From Antarcticibacterium arcticum (lineage in GTDB: Bacteria; Bacteroidota; Bacteroidia; Flavobacteriales; Flavobacteriaceae): a DNA stretch of 64,000 nt. The notes under the pieces were generated by a model. That model ran no database searches. It was not told the origin of the DNA and saw only the letters and a program-made list of their open reading frames with translations. Below are positions 27,071 through 33,964 of this stretch, piece after piece (within the stretch, counting starts at the first letter, position 1; every line of letters begins with the position of its first letter). The stretch covers positions 1,736,001 through 1,800,000 of the forward strand of contig NZ_CP042476.1 in assembly GCF_007993795.1 (NCBI RefSeq), written 5' to 3'. Made by a program: the position numbers and the translations under genes.

Positions 27071-27592
27071 TTACCCTTCTTTTTCTGAAAGGGTTTTTAG
27101 GATTCCGGCTATTTTACCACCACCAGATTTAAGAGCCGATATAACGTTCTTAGCAGGTGATTGTAGTAATCCAACTATATCTCCAAGAAGCTCTTCTTTA
27201 GACTTGATATTTACAAGGGTCTCTAAATAGTCGTCTCCAACATAGATAGCCTCTTCAATAAATGCTCCTTTAAGCAACGGGGTAGCTGATTTTTTACGGA
27301 AATCCTTGATCACTTTTGCCGGTGCATTACCGGTATCAGAGATCATAATAGATGTATTGCCTTTTAAAACTGTAGGAAGTTCACCAAAATCTTTTTCCGA
27401 TGCTTCCATAGCTTTTGCAAGCAATGTGTTTTTAACTACTGCAAGCTTTACGTTCGCCTTGAAACAGGCGCGACGAAGGTTTGAAGTACTAAGGGCGTTA
27501 AGACCCGAAATATCTGCAAGGTAAATAATGTTATTATTTTCTAACTGCGCAGTTAAATCTTCAATTACTAATGATTTTTCTTCTCTTGTCAT
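27071..27592 (-). CDS. rplJ: 50S ribosomal protein L10
   Basis: The 173-residue protein that anchors L7/L12 dimers to the ribosomal stalk base. The N-terminal rRNA-binding domain (TREEKSLVIEDLTAQLENN, NLRRACFKANVKLAVVKNTL) is followed by the C-terminal helix that binds L7/L12. It begins only eleven bases after rplA, so the L10 leader-binding site known in E. coli would have to lie within the rplA coding end, if it exists here. Confidence 0.98.
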   Translation of the reverse strand: MTREEKSLVIEDLTAQLENNNIIYLADISGLNALSTSNLRRACFKANVKLAVVKNTLLAKAMEASEKDFGELPTVLKGNTSIMISDTGNAPAKVIKDFRKKSATPLLKGAFIEEAIYVGDDYLETLVNIKSKEELLGDIVGLLQSPAKNVISALKSGGGKIAGILKTLSEKEG

Positions 27593-27603
27593 AATCTATA
27601 ATA

Positions 27604-28302
27604 TTATTGCTCAGTGAACCTTTTGGAGTCGATCTCAACACTTGGGCTCATTGTAGAAGAAATGTGGATACTCTTAATATACACACCTTTAGCGGCCTGA
27701 GGTTTCAATTTAACCAAAGTAGTTAATAATTCCCTTGCGTTACCAGCGATCTTTTCGGCATCAAATGATGCTTTTCCAATCCCGGCGTGAACGATACCTG
27801 TTTTATCAACTTTAAAGTCAATTTTACCTGCTTTAACATCAGATACTGCTTTTGCAACATCCATAGTTACCGTTCCTGTCTTAGGGTTAGGCATTAACCC
27901 ACGTGGTCCTAATATTCTACCAAGTGGTCCTAATTTACCCATTACACTAGGCATAGTGATTATAACATCAACATCTGTCCAACCAGCTTTGATCTTATCA
28001 AGATATTCATCTAATCCAATATAGTCAGCTCCGGCTTCTTTAGCTTCAGCTTCCTTATCTGGAGTAACCAAGGCCAATACCTTTACATCCTTACCAGTTC
28101 CATGAGGAAGGGTTACAACCCCTCTTACCATTTGATTTGCTTTACGTGGATCTACGTTCAAACGAACTGCCAGATCAACAGAAGCATCAAAATTCTCGTA
28201 GGAGATCTCTTTTACTAATGCAGAAGCTTCAGTTAACGAATATGCTTTACCATTTTCGATCTTGCTGTTAGCTTCCTTTAGCTTTTTAGTCAATTTTGCC
28301 AT
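27604..28302 (-). CDS. rplA: 50S ribosomal protein L1
   Basis: The 232-residue L1-stalk protein, in other bacteria also the translational repressor of the L11 operon. Motifs KLTKKLKEANSKIENGKAY, NVDPRKANQMVRGVVTLPHG and GPRGLMPNPKTGTVT are canonical. It follows rplK by 20 bases. The presence of rplK-rplA here makes autogenous control by L1 plausible but no binding site was identified in the leader by eye. Confidence 0.99.
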   Translation of the reverse strand: MAKLTKKLKEANSKIENGKAYSLTEASALVKEISYENFDASVDLAVRLNVDPRKANQMVRGVVTLPHGTGKDVKVLALVTPDKEAEAKEAGADYIGLDEYLDKIKAGWTDVDVIITMPSVMGKLGPLGRILGPRGLMPNPKTGTVTMDVAKAVSDVKAGKIDFKVDKTGIVHAGIGKASFDAEKIAGNARELLTTLVKLKPQAAKGVYIKSIHISSTMSPSVEIDSKRFTEQ

Positions 28303-28322
28303 TTTTAAAATTCTGTTTTAGA

Positions 28323-28760
28323 TTAAAACGGCGCTTGCCCTTTAACAGTTACACCCATAGAGCGGGCTGTTCCCGCTACCATTTTCATAGCCGATTCAAG
28401 GGTAAATGCATTTAGATCTACCATTTTATCTTCGGCAATAGCCTTAATCTGATCCCAGGATACACTTGCCACCTTTTTACGGTTTGGCTCACCTGATCCT
28501 TTTTTAGACTTCGCTGCTTCTAAAATTTGAACTGCAGCCGGGGGAGTTTTAATTACGAAATCAAAAGACTTATCCTTGTAGACAGTAATTTGACATGGTA
28601 ACAATTTTCCTGGTTTATCCTGCGTTCTAGCATTAAACTGCTTACAGAATTCCATTATATTTACTCCGGCAGCACCTAAAGCAGGTCCAACTGGTGGTGA
28701 TGGGTTAGCAGCACCTCCACGAACTTGAAGTTTTACAACTTTACTTATTTCTTTTGCCAT
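28323..28760 (-). CDS. rplK: 50S ribosomal protein L11
   Basis: The 145-residue GTPase-centre protein binding 23S rRNA near thiostrepton's site. Canonical motifs are KLQVRGGAANPSPPVGPALG, GVNIMEFCKQFNART and the C-terminal GTARSMGVTV. Start MAKEISKVVKLQ is unambiguous. It lies 79 bases downstream of nusG in the secE-nusG-rplKAJL order. Confidence 0.99.
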   Translation of the reverse strand: MAKEISKVVKLQVRGGAANPSPPVGPALGAAGVNIMEFCKQFNARTQDKPGKLLPCQITVYKDKSFDFVIKTPPAAVQILEAAKSKKGSGEPNRKKVASVSWDQIKAIAEDKMVDLNAFTLESAMKMVAGTARSMGVTVKGQAPF

Positions 28761-28839
28761 TTTTATAATTTTTAAAGTGATAGTTTTAAGAGTGGAAGCT
28801 TTTAAAAACCATCAAAAATACATGTAACAGTTATTACCT

Positions 28840-29397
28840 TTATACTTTTTCAACCTGCATATAACTCAATTCCAATGGCGTCTTCCTTCCGAAGATCTTG
28901 ACCATTACCTCAAGCTTGCGTTTTTCTTCATTTATCTTTTCAACAGTACCGTTAAAACCGTTGAATGGCCCATCAATTACCTTGATAGTCTCTCCAATGG
29001 TGAAAGGAATTGCAACGTTATCTGCTTTTACTGAAAGCTCATCAACCTTTCCTAACATACGGTTAACCTCAGACCTTCTAAGCGGCACAGGATCTCCTCC
29101 TTTTGTTTCCCCAAGAAAACCTATAACACCGTTAATGGATTTAATTATATGTGGAATCTCTCCTGTAAGGTTTGCAAGTATCATTACATACCCGGGGAAG
29201 TACACACGCTCTTTAGAAATTTTCTTACCATTTCGTATCTGGATCACTTTTTCTGTAGGCACTAACACCTCACTAACAAGATCTTCCATTCCCTGGTGAG
29301 AAATTTCACGCTCTATGTATTCCTTAACCTTATTCTCATGACCGCTAACAGCACGAACCACATACCATTTTTTATCCTTAACCTCTGCCATAGCCAT
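28840..29397 (-). CDS. nusG: Transcription termination/antitermination factor NusG
   Basis: A 185-residue NusG with the NGN domain (KKWYVVRAVSGHENKVKEYIE, FPGYVMILANLTGE) and the C-terminal KOW domain (VIDGPFNGFNGTVEKINEEK). It binds RNA polymerase and modulates pausing, Rho termination and coupling to translation. Two ATG codons six bases apart (29397 and 29391) are possible starts; neither has a Shine-Dalgarno sequence. It begins five bases after secE. Confidence 0.98.
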   Translation of the reverse strand: MAMAEVKDKKWYVVRAVSGHENKVKEYIEREISHQGMEDLVSEVLVPTEKVIQIRNGKKISKERVYFPGYVMILANLTGEIPHIIKSINGVIGFLGETKGGDPVPLRRSEVNRMLGKVDELSVKADNVAIPFTIGETIKVIDGPFNGFNGTVEKINEEKRKLEVMVKIFGRKTPLELSYMQVEKV

Positions 29398-29402
29398 AAT
29401 AT

Positions 29403-29600
29403 TTATGATTTAATCCATTCAAAATATTGTTCAATGATAGAGCTGAATACAGTATCCACACCCCAAATAGCCAATGAAAATATAATTGAAAATACAGCCA
29501 CAATTATGGTTAATCTTTGAGCCTCTGGCCAGGTGGTCCAGGTTACGTGGTTTCTTAACTCGTTGTAAGACTCGGAAATATAATTGACGATTCCTGCCAT
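29403..29600 (-). CDS. secE: Preprotein translocase subunit SecE
   Basis: A 65-residue single-pass SecE of the short Gram-positive-like type: an amphipathic segment (VNYISESYNELRNHVTWTTW) followed by one transmembrane helix (IVAVFSIIFSLAIWGVDTVF). It is the essential SecYEG component. Its stop is five bases before the nusG start. tRNA-Trp lies upstream. Confidence 0.97.
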   Translation of the reverse strand: MAGIVNYISESYNELRNHVTWTTWPEAQRLTIIVAVFSIIFSLAIWGVDTVFSSIIEQYFEWIKS

Positions 29601-29702
29601 TGTTTTTACTATTTACACGGAAGAAGTTTATGAAGGAAACCCCTGATCCGTTCTTTTTGTTAATTTCAAAGAAATGCTCTGAACAATACTTTTCTTATCA
29701 AG

Positions 29703-29775
29703 CACGGGTTGAGAGACTCGAACTCCCGACACCTGGTTTTGGAGACCAGTGCTCTACCAACTGAGCTAAACCCGT
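29703..29775 (-). tRNA. tRNA-Trp (anticodon CCA)
   Basis: Minus-strand cloverleaf: acceptor ACGGGTT/AACCCGT, D arm TAGCTCAGTTGGTAGAGCA, anticodon stem CTGGT/ACCAG with loop CTCCAAA (anticodon CCA), T arm GGGAGTTCGAGTCTC. CCA is not encoded. It lies between tuf and secE, a conserved place. Confidence 0.97.
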
Positions 29776-29884
29776 TTGTTAAACCTGAAGGGGGACACAT
29801 TTGCATCACATATCAGGCCAAACCCTTAAATATAAGTTAAGGTATCCCGGTAAACAGGATACCTCGTACTTATATAAACTTTAA

Positions 29885-31072
29885 TTAGTCTAAGATCTCA
29901 GTTACCTGTCCTGCACCTACTGTTCTACCACCTTCACGGATAGCAAAACGAAGACCAAGGCTCATTGCGATAGGCTGTAACAATTCAACGTGAATAGTTA
30001 AGTTATCACCTGGCATTACCATTTCTACACCTTCTGGAAGGTTGATAGTTCCGGTAACATCTGTAGTTCTAACGTAGAACTGCGGACGGTAGTTATTGTG
30101 GAATGGAGTGTGACGTCCACCTTCTTCTTTTTTAAGGATATAAACCTCGGCCTTAAATTTAGCGTGTGGCTTAACAGATCCTGGCTTAGTGATAACCATT
30201 CCTCTTGAGATTTGAGTTTTCTCAATACCTCTTAAAAGAATACCAACGTTATCTCCAGCTTCACCTCTGTCTAATATCTTACGGAACATCTCAACACCTG
30301 TTACGGTAGAAGTTAATTTTCCAGCACCCATACCAATGATCTCTACAGGATCTCCAGTGTTTGCAACACCAGTCTCAATACGACCAGTCGCTACAGTTCC
30401 ACGTCCTGTAATAGAGAATACATCTTCTATAGGCATAAGGAATGGCTTATCAACGTCACGAACCGGTAACTCGATCCAGTTGTCAACAGCTTCCATTAAT
30501 TCTTTTACAGTGTTAACCCACTTCTCTTCACCGTTAAGGGCTCCAAGAGCAGATCCTGAAATTACAGGTCCGTTATCACCATCATACTCATAGAATGATA
30601 ATAATTCTCTGATTTCCATTTCAACTAATTCCAATAATTCTTCATCGTCAACAAGGTCAACTTTGTTCAAGAATACAACGATTCTTGGAATACCAACCTG
30701 ACGTCCTAAAAGGATGTGCTCACGAGTTTGTGGCATTGGACCATCTGTAGCAGCAACCACAAGAATAGCACCGTCCATTTGGGCAGCACCAGTAACCATG
30801 TTCTTCACGTAATCCGCGTGACCTGGACAGTCAACGTGTGCGTAGTGACGATTTGCAGTTGAGTACTCAACGTGTGAAGAGTTAATTGTAATACCTCTTT
30901 CTTTTTCTTCCGGAGCGTTGTCGATCTGATCAAAAGACCTGGCTTCTGAATAACCAGCATCAGCCATTACCTTAGTAATCGCTGCAGTTAAAGTTGTTTT
31001 TCCGTGATCTACGTGTCCTATCGTACCAACGTTTAAGTGCGGTTTGGAACGACTATAAGTTTCCTTTGCCAT
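29885..31072 (-). CDS. tuf: Elongation factor Tu
   Basis: A 395-residue EF-Tu that delivers aminoacyl-tRNA to the ribosome. G motifs: GHVDHGKTTL, DCPGHADY, NKVDLVDD, with the effector threonine in RGITINSSHVEY. Domains II and III (TGRGTVATGRIE, GRHTPFHNNYRPQFYVRTTD) and the C-terminal EGGRTVGAGQVTEILD are canonical. It sits between the Thr-Tyr-Gly-Thr tRNA cluster and tRNA-Trp, as tufB does in E. coli. No Shine-Dalgarno is seen before the ATG. Confidence 0.99.
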   Translation of the reverse strand: MAKETYSRSKPHLNVGTIGHVDHGKTTLTAAITKVMADAGYSEARSFDQIDNAPEEKERGITINSSHVEYSTANRHYAHVDCPGHADYVKNMVTGAAQMDGAILVVAATDGPMPQTREHILLGRQVGIPRIVVFLNKVDLVDDEELLELVEMEIRELLSFYEYDGDNGPVISGSALGALNGEEKWVNTVKELMEAVDNWIELPVRDVDKPFLMPIEDVFSITGRGTVATGRIETGVANTGDPVEIIGMGAGKLTSTVTGVEMFRKILDRGEAGDNVGILLRGIEKTQISRGMVITKPGSVKPHAKFKAEVYILKKEEGGRHTPFHNNYRPQFYVRTTDVTGTINLPEGVEMVMPGDNLTIHVELLQPIAMSLGLRFAIREGGRTVGAGQVTEILD

Positions 31073-31130
31073 AATTGATAATTATTTATTCTTAGTTATA
31101 TATTAGTGTTCAATTTTATACAAAATAAAG

Positions 31131-31202
31131 AGCCAACGACGAGAATTGAACTCGTGACCTCTTCCTTACCAAGGAAACGCTCTACCCCTGAGCTACGTCG
31201 GC
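31131..31202 (-). tRNA. tRNA-Thr (anticodon GGU)
   Basis: Minus-strand cloverleaf: acceptor GCCGACG/CGTTGGC, anticodon stem with loop TTGGTAA (anticodon GGT), T arm CACGAGTTCAATTCTCG. It lies 59 bases upstream of tuf and corresponds to E. coli thrT by position. Confidence 0.96.
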
Positions 31203-31469
31203 AAAAAAGATCATCCCCATCAAGTTAACACTTATGGAGATAAACCAACAGCTGCTCTAAAAAACGCTGTTATAATTTTGAGTTTGAAGCAACCTTAACA
31301 GGCTATTACATTCTCACAGGAAAAATCAAGAGCACCAGGCTCAAAAACTTTTTCCCAAAACGGAGATTGCTATAATCACAAAAACCATTTCCCTGGATAG
31401 TAAACTCATTTACAATGCGTTTACTCTTTAGAGCGGAGATCAAGCTTTAAGCGTGACGACCTTCTCTTG

Positions 31470-31542
31470 AGCGGGAGACCGGGTTCGAACCGGCGACATT
31501 CAGCTTGGAAGGCTGACGCTCTACCAACTGAGCTACTCCCGC
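31470..31542 (-). tRNA. tRNA-Gly (anticodon UCC)
   Basis: Minus-strand cloverleaf: acceptor GCGGGAG/CTCCCGC, D arm TAGCTCAGTTGGTAGAGCG, anticodon stem TCAGC/GCTGA with loop CTTCCAA (anticodon TCC), T arm GCCGGTTCGAACCCGGT. It corresponds to E. coli glyT by position. The 267-base gap to the next tRNA (31203-31469) shows nothing recognisable. Confidence 0.97.
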
Positions 31543-31578
31543 AATTTGAAGTTCCACAACTTCATTGGCACTGGATTA

Positions 31579-31620
31579 CCTCACTATCGCTCGGTGATCC
31601 TGATTCGGGTGCCCCGAATC
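31579..31620. repeat. REP-like pair of short palindromes between tRNA-Gly and tRNA-Tyr
   Basis: TCAC and GTGA flank a nine-base loop, and immediately after comes a perfect eight-pair hairpin GATTCGGG-tgc-CCCGAATC (31602-31620). The style matches short dispersed intergenic palindromes of Flavobacteriia; genome-wide copy number is not visible here. Confidence 0.45.
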
Positions 31621-31684
31621 AAAGTTTTTTCCTTCGATGGCTTAAGAAAGTGAACTTTCTACGCAATCTTATGAAAAACCTTTG

Positions 31685-31766
31685 TGGGGAGAGCAGGATT
31701 CGAACCTGCGAAGTTAAAAACAGCAGATTTACAGTCTGCCCTCGTTGGCCGCTTGAGTATCTCCCC
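31685..31766 (-). tRNA. tRNA-Tyr (anticodon GUA)
   Basis: Minus-strand 82-base tRNA with the long variable arm expected of tRNA-Tyr: acceptor GGGGAGA/TCTCCCC, anticodon stem GCAGA/TCTGC with loop CTGTAAA (anticodon GTA), T arm GCAGGTTCGAATCCTGC. It corresponds to E. coli tyrU by position. Confidence 0.97.
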
Positions 31767-31871
31767 GGTAATTTTGGTATTTCAGTATTTCACAGAACCA
31801 TCTTGAACTTTGGCTTGTTTTTAAGAAGGGGCAAATTTAAATATAAATTTTCCCATTCACAAAGCTTTTTT

Positions 31872-31901
31872 TTCAAAATTTCAGAGCCGATAGAGGGACT
31901 C
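31872..31901 (-). repeat. Duplicated 3' end of tRNA-Thr (30-base direct repeat, distal copy)
   Basis: Thirty bases identical to 31986-32015. They comprise the last 17 bases of the tRNA-Thr gene plus the 13 bases beyond its 3' end. The copies are 114 bases apart. The intact tRNA is on one side and the truncated copy on the other, the geometry left by integration at a tRNA 3' end. Confidence 0.8.
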
Positions 31902-31923
31902 CCTTCGGCTGCGCTCAGGATAA
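31902..31923. repeat. REP-like palindromic sequence inside the tRNA-end duplication
   Basis: CCTTCGGCTGCGCTCAGG follows the truncated tRNA-Thr copy directly. It is an imperfect palindrome of the CTTCGxCTxCGCTCAG type that I recall as a dispersed intergenic element in Flavobacteriia. Confidence 0.45.
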
Positions 31924-31998
31924 ACTTCTCGTCCCTTCCTGGTGCCAGAATTAACATTCCCTCACCTTTCCTAAGCGGTTTTCAATTCAAAATTTCAG

Positions 31999-32072
31999 AG
32001 CCGATAGAGGGACTCGAACCCACGACCTGCTGATTACAAATCAGCTGCTCTAGCCAGCTGAGCTACATCGGC
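31999..32072 (-). tRNA. tRNA-Thr (anticodon UGU), copy 2
   Basis: Identical over its length to 11274-11347: acceptor GCCGATG/ATCGGC, anticodon stem GCTGA/TCAGC with loop TTTGTAA (anticodon TGT). It is the first RNA of the cluster upstream of tuf and corresponds to E. coli thrU. Its 3' end is part of a 30-base duplication. Confidence 0.97.
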
Positions 32073-32088
32073 CTTTAACTACTTTTTT

Positions 32089-32120
32089 AGCATAAAAAAG
32101 TCCGCTATTTCTAACGGACT
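32089..32120 (-). terminator. Intrinsic terminator after hpf
   Basis: On the minus strand AGTCCGTTA-GAAA-TAGCGGACT gives a nine-pair stem (one G-U) with a GNRA tetraloop, followed by T6. It lies between hpf and tRNA-Thr. Confidence 0.88.
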
Positions 32121-32121
32121 G

Positions 32122-32150
32122 CAAATGTATACAAATTATTTATTTCACAA
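32122..32150 (-). promoter_or_regulatory. Promoter candidate for the tRNA-tuf transcription unit
   Basis: The minus strand reads TTG (32148-32150), 18 bases, then TACATTTG (32122-32129), a full match to the Bacteroidota -33/-7 pattern. The predicted start of transcription falls at the first arm of the hpf terminator hairpin. Confidence 0.6.
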
Positions 32151-32173
32151 AACAAATTTCATGAAAAATTACA

Positions 32174-32476
32174 TTAAACGTATGCTTTAATTTTTTCTTT
32201 CTTTTTAACCAATTGACGTTGTAAGGAGCTAATACACTCATCTACACATTCTTCAAATTTTCTGCAGGTCTTTTTGACCATAACATCCCCACCGGGAATA
32301 CTTAGGAGGATCTCTGTAACTTTATTTACCTTGTCACTTGTATTTTGAACTTTCAGGTAAACATCGGCATAAATTATCTTATCATAGAAGTGTTCCAGCT
32401 TATCCAGTCTCACCTGGATAAAATCGATTAATTTTTGATCTGCATTGAAATTGACGGATTGCACATTTACTTTCAT
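32174..32476 (-). CDS. hpf: Short-form ribosome hibernation promoting factor
   Basis: A 100-residue HPF/YfiA-family protein that binds the 30S decoding region and inactivates ribosomes in stationary phase. The fold pattern (MKVNVQSVNFNADQKLIDFI, RLDKLEHFYDKI, VTEILLSIPGG, RKFEECVDECISSLQRQL) is complete and the C-terminal extension of long HPF is absent. It follows xerC by 33 bases. A Shine-Dalgarno-like AGGAG abuts the ATG with zero spacing and is probably not functional. Confidence 0.93.
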   Translation of the reverse strand: MKVNVQSVNFNADQKLIDFIQVRLDKLEHFYDKIIYADVYLKVQNTSDKVNKVTEILLSIPGGDVMVKKTCRKFEECVDECISSLQRQLVKKKEKIKAYV

Positions 32477-32509
32477 CTCCTAAAAAATTTAATTAAACAA
32501 TATATAATA

Positions 32510-33397
32510 TCACTTGTTAGCCTGACGCGGGTGTGCCCGGTTGTACACCTTAGATAATTCTGCAATACTGTTATGGGTGTAAACCTGAGTGGCCGCCAGA
32601 CTGGAATGACCTAATAATTCTTTCACCGCATTTAAATTTGCACCTTCATTCAAGAGATGCGTTGCAAAGGAATGTCTCAGGATATGAGGACTCTTTTTTA
32701 CCTTTCCCGATGCTTCACTAAAGTAATTATTTATAATCCTATAAACAAGATTTTCATACATTTTAATTCCCTTTTCTGTAGTAAATAAAAACGGGATTTC
32801 CCTGGAGACCAATTCCTCCCTATATACAAGGTACGAGCGTAGATTTCGGCAAATTTCCGGCAACAAGGGAATGTATCTCTCTTTATTTCTCTTTCCCAGC
32901 ACCTTCACCATTTGATTCTTGAGGTCAAGATCACCCAGTTTGATCCCAATAAGCTCAGACCTCCTTATCCCCGTAGCATAGAACATCATTATTATTGAAA
33001 GGTCCCTTGCCGTTTTAAAATCCTCCGGCTCTATTTCCTGAATAACCGCTGCCACTTCATCCCGTGAAAAAGGAACCTGTATGCTCTTTTTGGTTTTCAA
33101 TGCCTTGTGGGCGGCTAACGGATTGACCTCGATCTCTCCTGTGGTAAGTAAAAAACGATAAAATGCTTTTAGGGAAGATATTTTCCTGTTAATACTCCGG
33201 TTATTTATTCCTTCCTCAACAAGTTTAATAATCCACCTTCTTATCTGGGGATAATGTACACCGGGAAGATCATCCTGCCCAAATTCTTCATTTATAAAAA
33301 AGGCGAAAGATCCAAGATCGGCCTCATAGGCCTTAACAGTATGTGGGGAATATTTTTTTTCCAGGAGCAGGTATTCCAGGAAGCGACTATAAGGCAT
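32510..33397 (-). CDS. xerC: Tyrosine recombinase, XerC-like
   Basis: A 295-residue site-specific recombinase of the XerC/D type, which resolves chromosome dimers at dif. The N-terminal SAM-like core-binding domain (residues 1-90) and the catalytic domain with Arg145 (GIRRSE), Lys169 (LGKRNKER), His238 and Arg241 (HILRHSFATHLL), His264 (LGHSSLAATQ) and Tyr273 are all intact. It sits between rpsU and hpf rather than next to an integrated element, and so is likely a housekeeping Xer rather than an integrase. A hairpin and T run abut its ATG. Confidence 0.92.
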   Translation of the reverse strand: MPYSRFLEYLLLEKKYSPHTVKAYEADLGSFAFFINEEFGQDDLPGVHYPQIRRWIIKLVEEGINNRSINRKISSLKAFYRFLLTTGEIEVNPLAAHKALKTKKSIQVPFSRDEVAAVIQEIEPEDFKTARDLSIIMMFYATGIRRSELIGIKLGDLDLKNQMVKVLGKRNKERYIPLLPEICRNLRSYLVYREELVSREIPFLFTTEKGIKMYENLVYRIINNYFSEASGKVKKSPHILRHSFATHLLNEGANLNAVKELLGHSSLAATQVYTHNSIAELSKVYNRAHPRQANK

Positions 33398-33446
33398 AAA
33401 AAAACTGTTGGTTCACAAAGTTATAAAACTTTGCCGTACCAACAGT
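33398..33446 (-). promoter_or_regulatory. Nested hairpin plus T run touching the xerC start codon
   Basis: On the minus strand ACTGTTGGT/ACCAACAGT (9 pairs) encloses CAAAGT/ACTTTG (6 pairs), followed by T7 and directly by the xerC ATG. It has all features of an intrinsic terminator for rpsU and would also hold the xerC initiation region. Confidence 0.75.
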
Positions 33447-33532
33447 AGTTTATTGTAATACCCCTGAAGCAGGGCCGGTTTCTATCTTTTTAAGCCCAAT
33501 AAGACTTAGCAGAAGAAAAAAGTAAAGAAATA

Positions 33533-33727
33533 TTAAATTTCTTCCTGGTCTCTTAAATGCTGAATGTATTGTGCTTTCTGGACTTGAGCCCTACGTTCAA
33601 CAGACGGTTTTGTAAATGCCTGCCTGCTTCTTAGCTGGCGCATTGTTCCGGTTCTATCAAATTTTCTTTTAAAACGCTTCAGCGCTCTGTCGATATTCTC
33701 TCCGTCTTTAACTGGTATAATTAACAT
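33533..33727 (-). CDS. rpsU: 30S ribosomal protein S21
   Basis: A 64-residue bS21 (MLIIPVKDGENIDRALKRFK ... VERRAQVQKAQYIQHLRD). In Bacteroidota, bS21 with bS18 and bS6 helps occlude the anti-Shine-Dalgarno of 16S rRNA. The start is MLIIPV; the six codons before it in frame encode the ribosome-binding site and are not coding. The gene has a consensus promoter, a perfect Shine-Dalgarno, and a terminator-like hairpin downstream, and heads a possible rpsU-xerC-hpf unit. Confidence 0.97.
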   Translation of the reverse strand: MLIIPVKDGENIDRALKRFKRKFDRTGTMRQLRSRQAFTKPSVERRAQVQKAQYIQHLRDQEEI

Positions 33728-33731
33728 AGTG

Positions 33732-33741
33732 TCACCTCCTT
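33732..33741 (-). promoter_or_regulatory. Perfect Shine-Dalgarno sequence of rpsU
   Basis: The minus strand reads AAGGAGGTGA, fully complementary to the 3' end of 16S rRNA, with GGAGG seven bases from the ATG. Genes inspected nearby (tuf, rpoB, rplL, secE) have no such sequence. Confidence 0.95.
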
Positions 33742-33759
33742 TCATTAAAATTAAAGGTG

Positions 33760-33789
33760 CAAAGATAATTCAATTCAATTATCCTGCAA
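33760..33789 (-). promoter_or_regulatory. Promoter of rpsU
   Basis: Minus strand: TTG (33787-33789), 19 bases, TATCTTTG (33760-33767). This matches the Bacteroidota primary sigma consensus in both elements and spacing, and lies 32 bases upstream of the start codon. Confidence 0.8.
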
Positions 33790-33902
33790 CCTTTCCATAA
33801 ATTTTATTTTACTTTATATTTAATAGAGGAAAGAGAACAGTGAAAAGTGGAGAGTTCACCGGGCCGGGATCTTTGCAATCCCAACACCAAAATTTCTCCT
33901 TC

Positions 33903-33955
33903 TTACACAACTCTTAACTCTAAACTACTAACTCCTAACTCTTAACACTTAAAAG
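33903..33955. repeat. Degenerate AACTC/TAACTC tandem repeat
   Basis: Six to seven degenerate copies of an AACTCyTAA-like unit lie in the spacer between the acyl-CoA dehydrogenase stop and the rpsU promoter. Similar low-complexity spacers occur at 48160-48204 and 56990-57235. Confidence 0.7.
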
Positions 33956-33964
33956 AAACCTCCG

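Noticed and set aside
30025..30225. Out-of-frame open frames within tuf, rpoB and rpoC
   Set aside because: Codon bias of highly expressed genes leaves alternative frames open; no family motif and no leader features.
31467..32033. Long plus-strand open frame across the tRNA cluster
   Set aside because: It is antisense to tRNA-Gly, tRNA-Tyr and tRNA-Thr. The translation is dictated by tRNA sequence (RPGSNRRH, GESRIRTCEV, the typical tRNA-antisense artefacts).
32477..32509. AGGAG touching the hpf ATG as a Shine-Dalgarno
   Set aside because: Spacing of zero bases cannot position the start codon; unlike rpsU it is not a complementary match of functional geometry.
32510..33397. XerC-like protein as integrase of a mobile element
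   Set aside because: It sits between rpsU and hpf in a housekeeping run and no cargo, att pair or excisionase lies around it. The tRNA-end duplication is 400 bases away on the other side of hpf, with only about 100 bases between its repeats.
33404..33446. Inverted repeat next to xerC as a dif recombination site
   Set aside because: dif sites are about 28 bases with 11-base arms and a 6-base centre. This repeat is 43 bases, has a T run on one side and fits a terminator far better.
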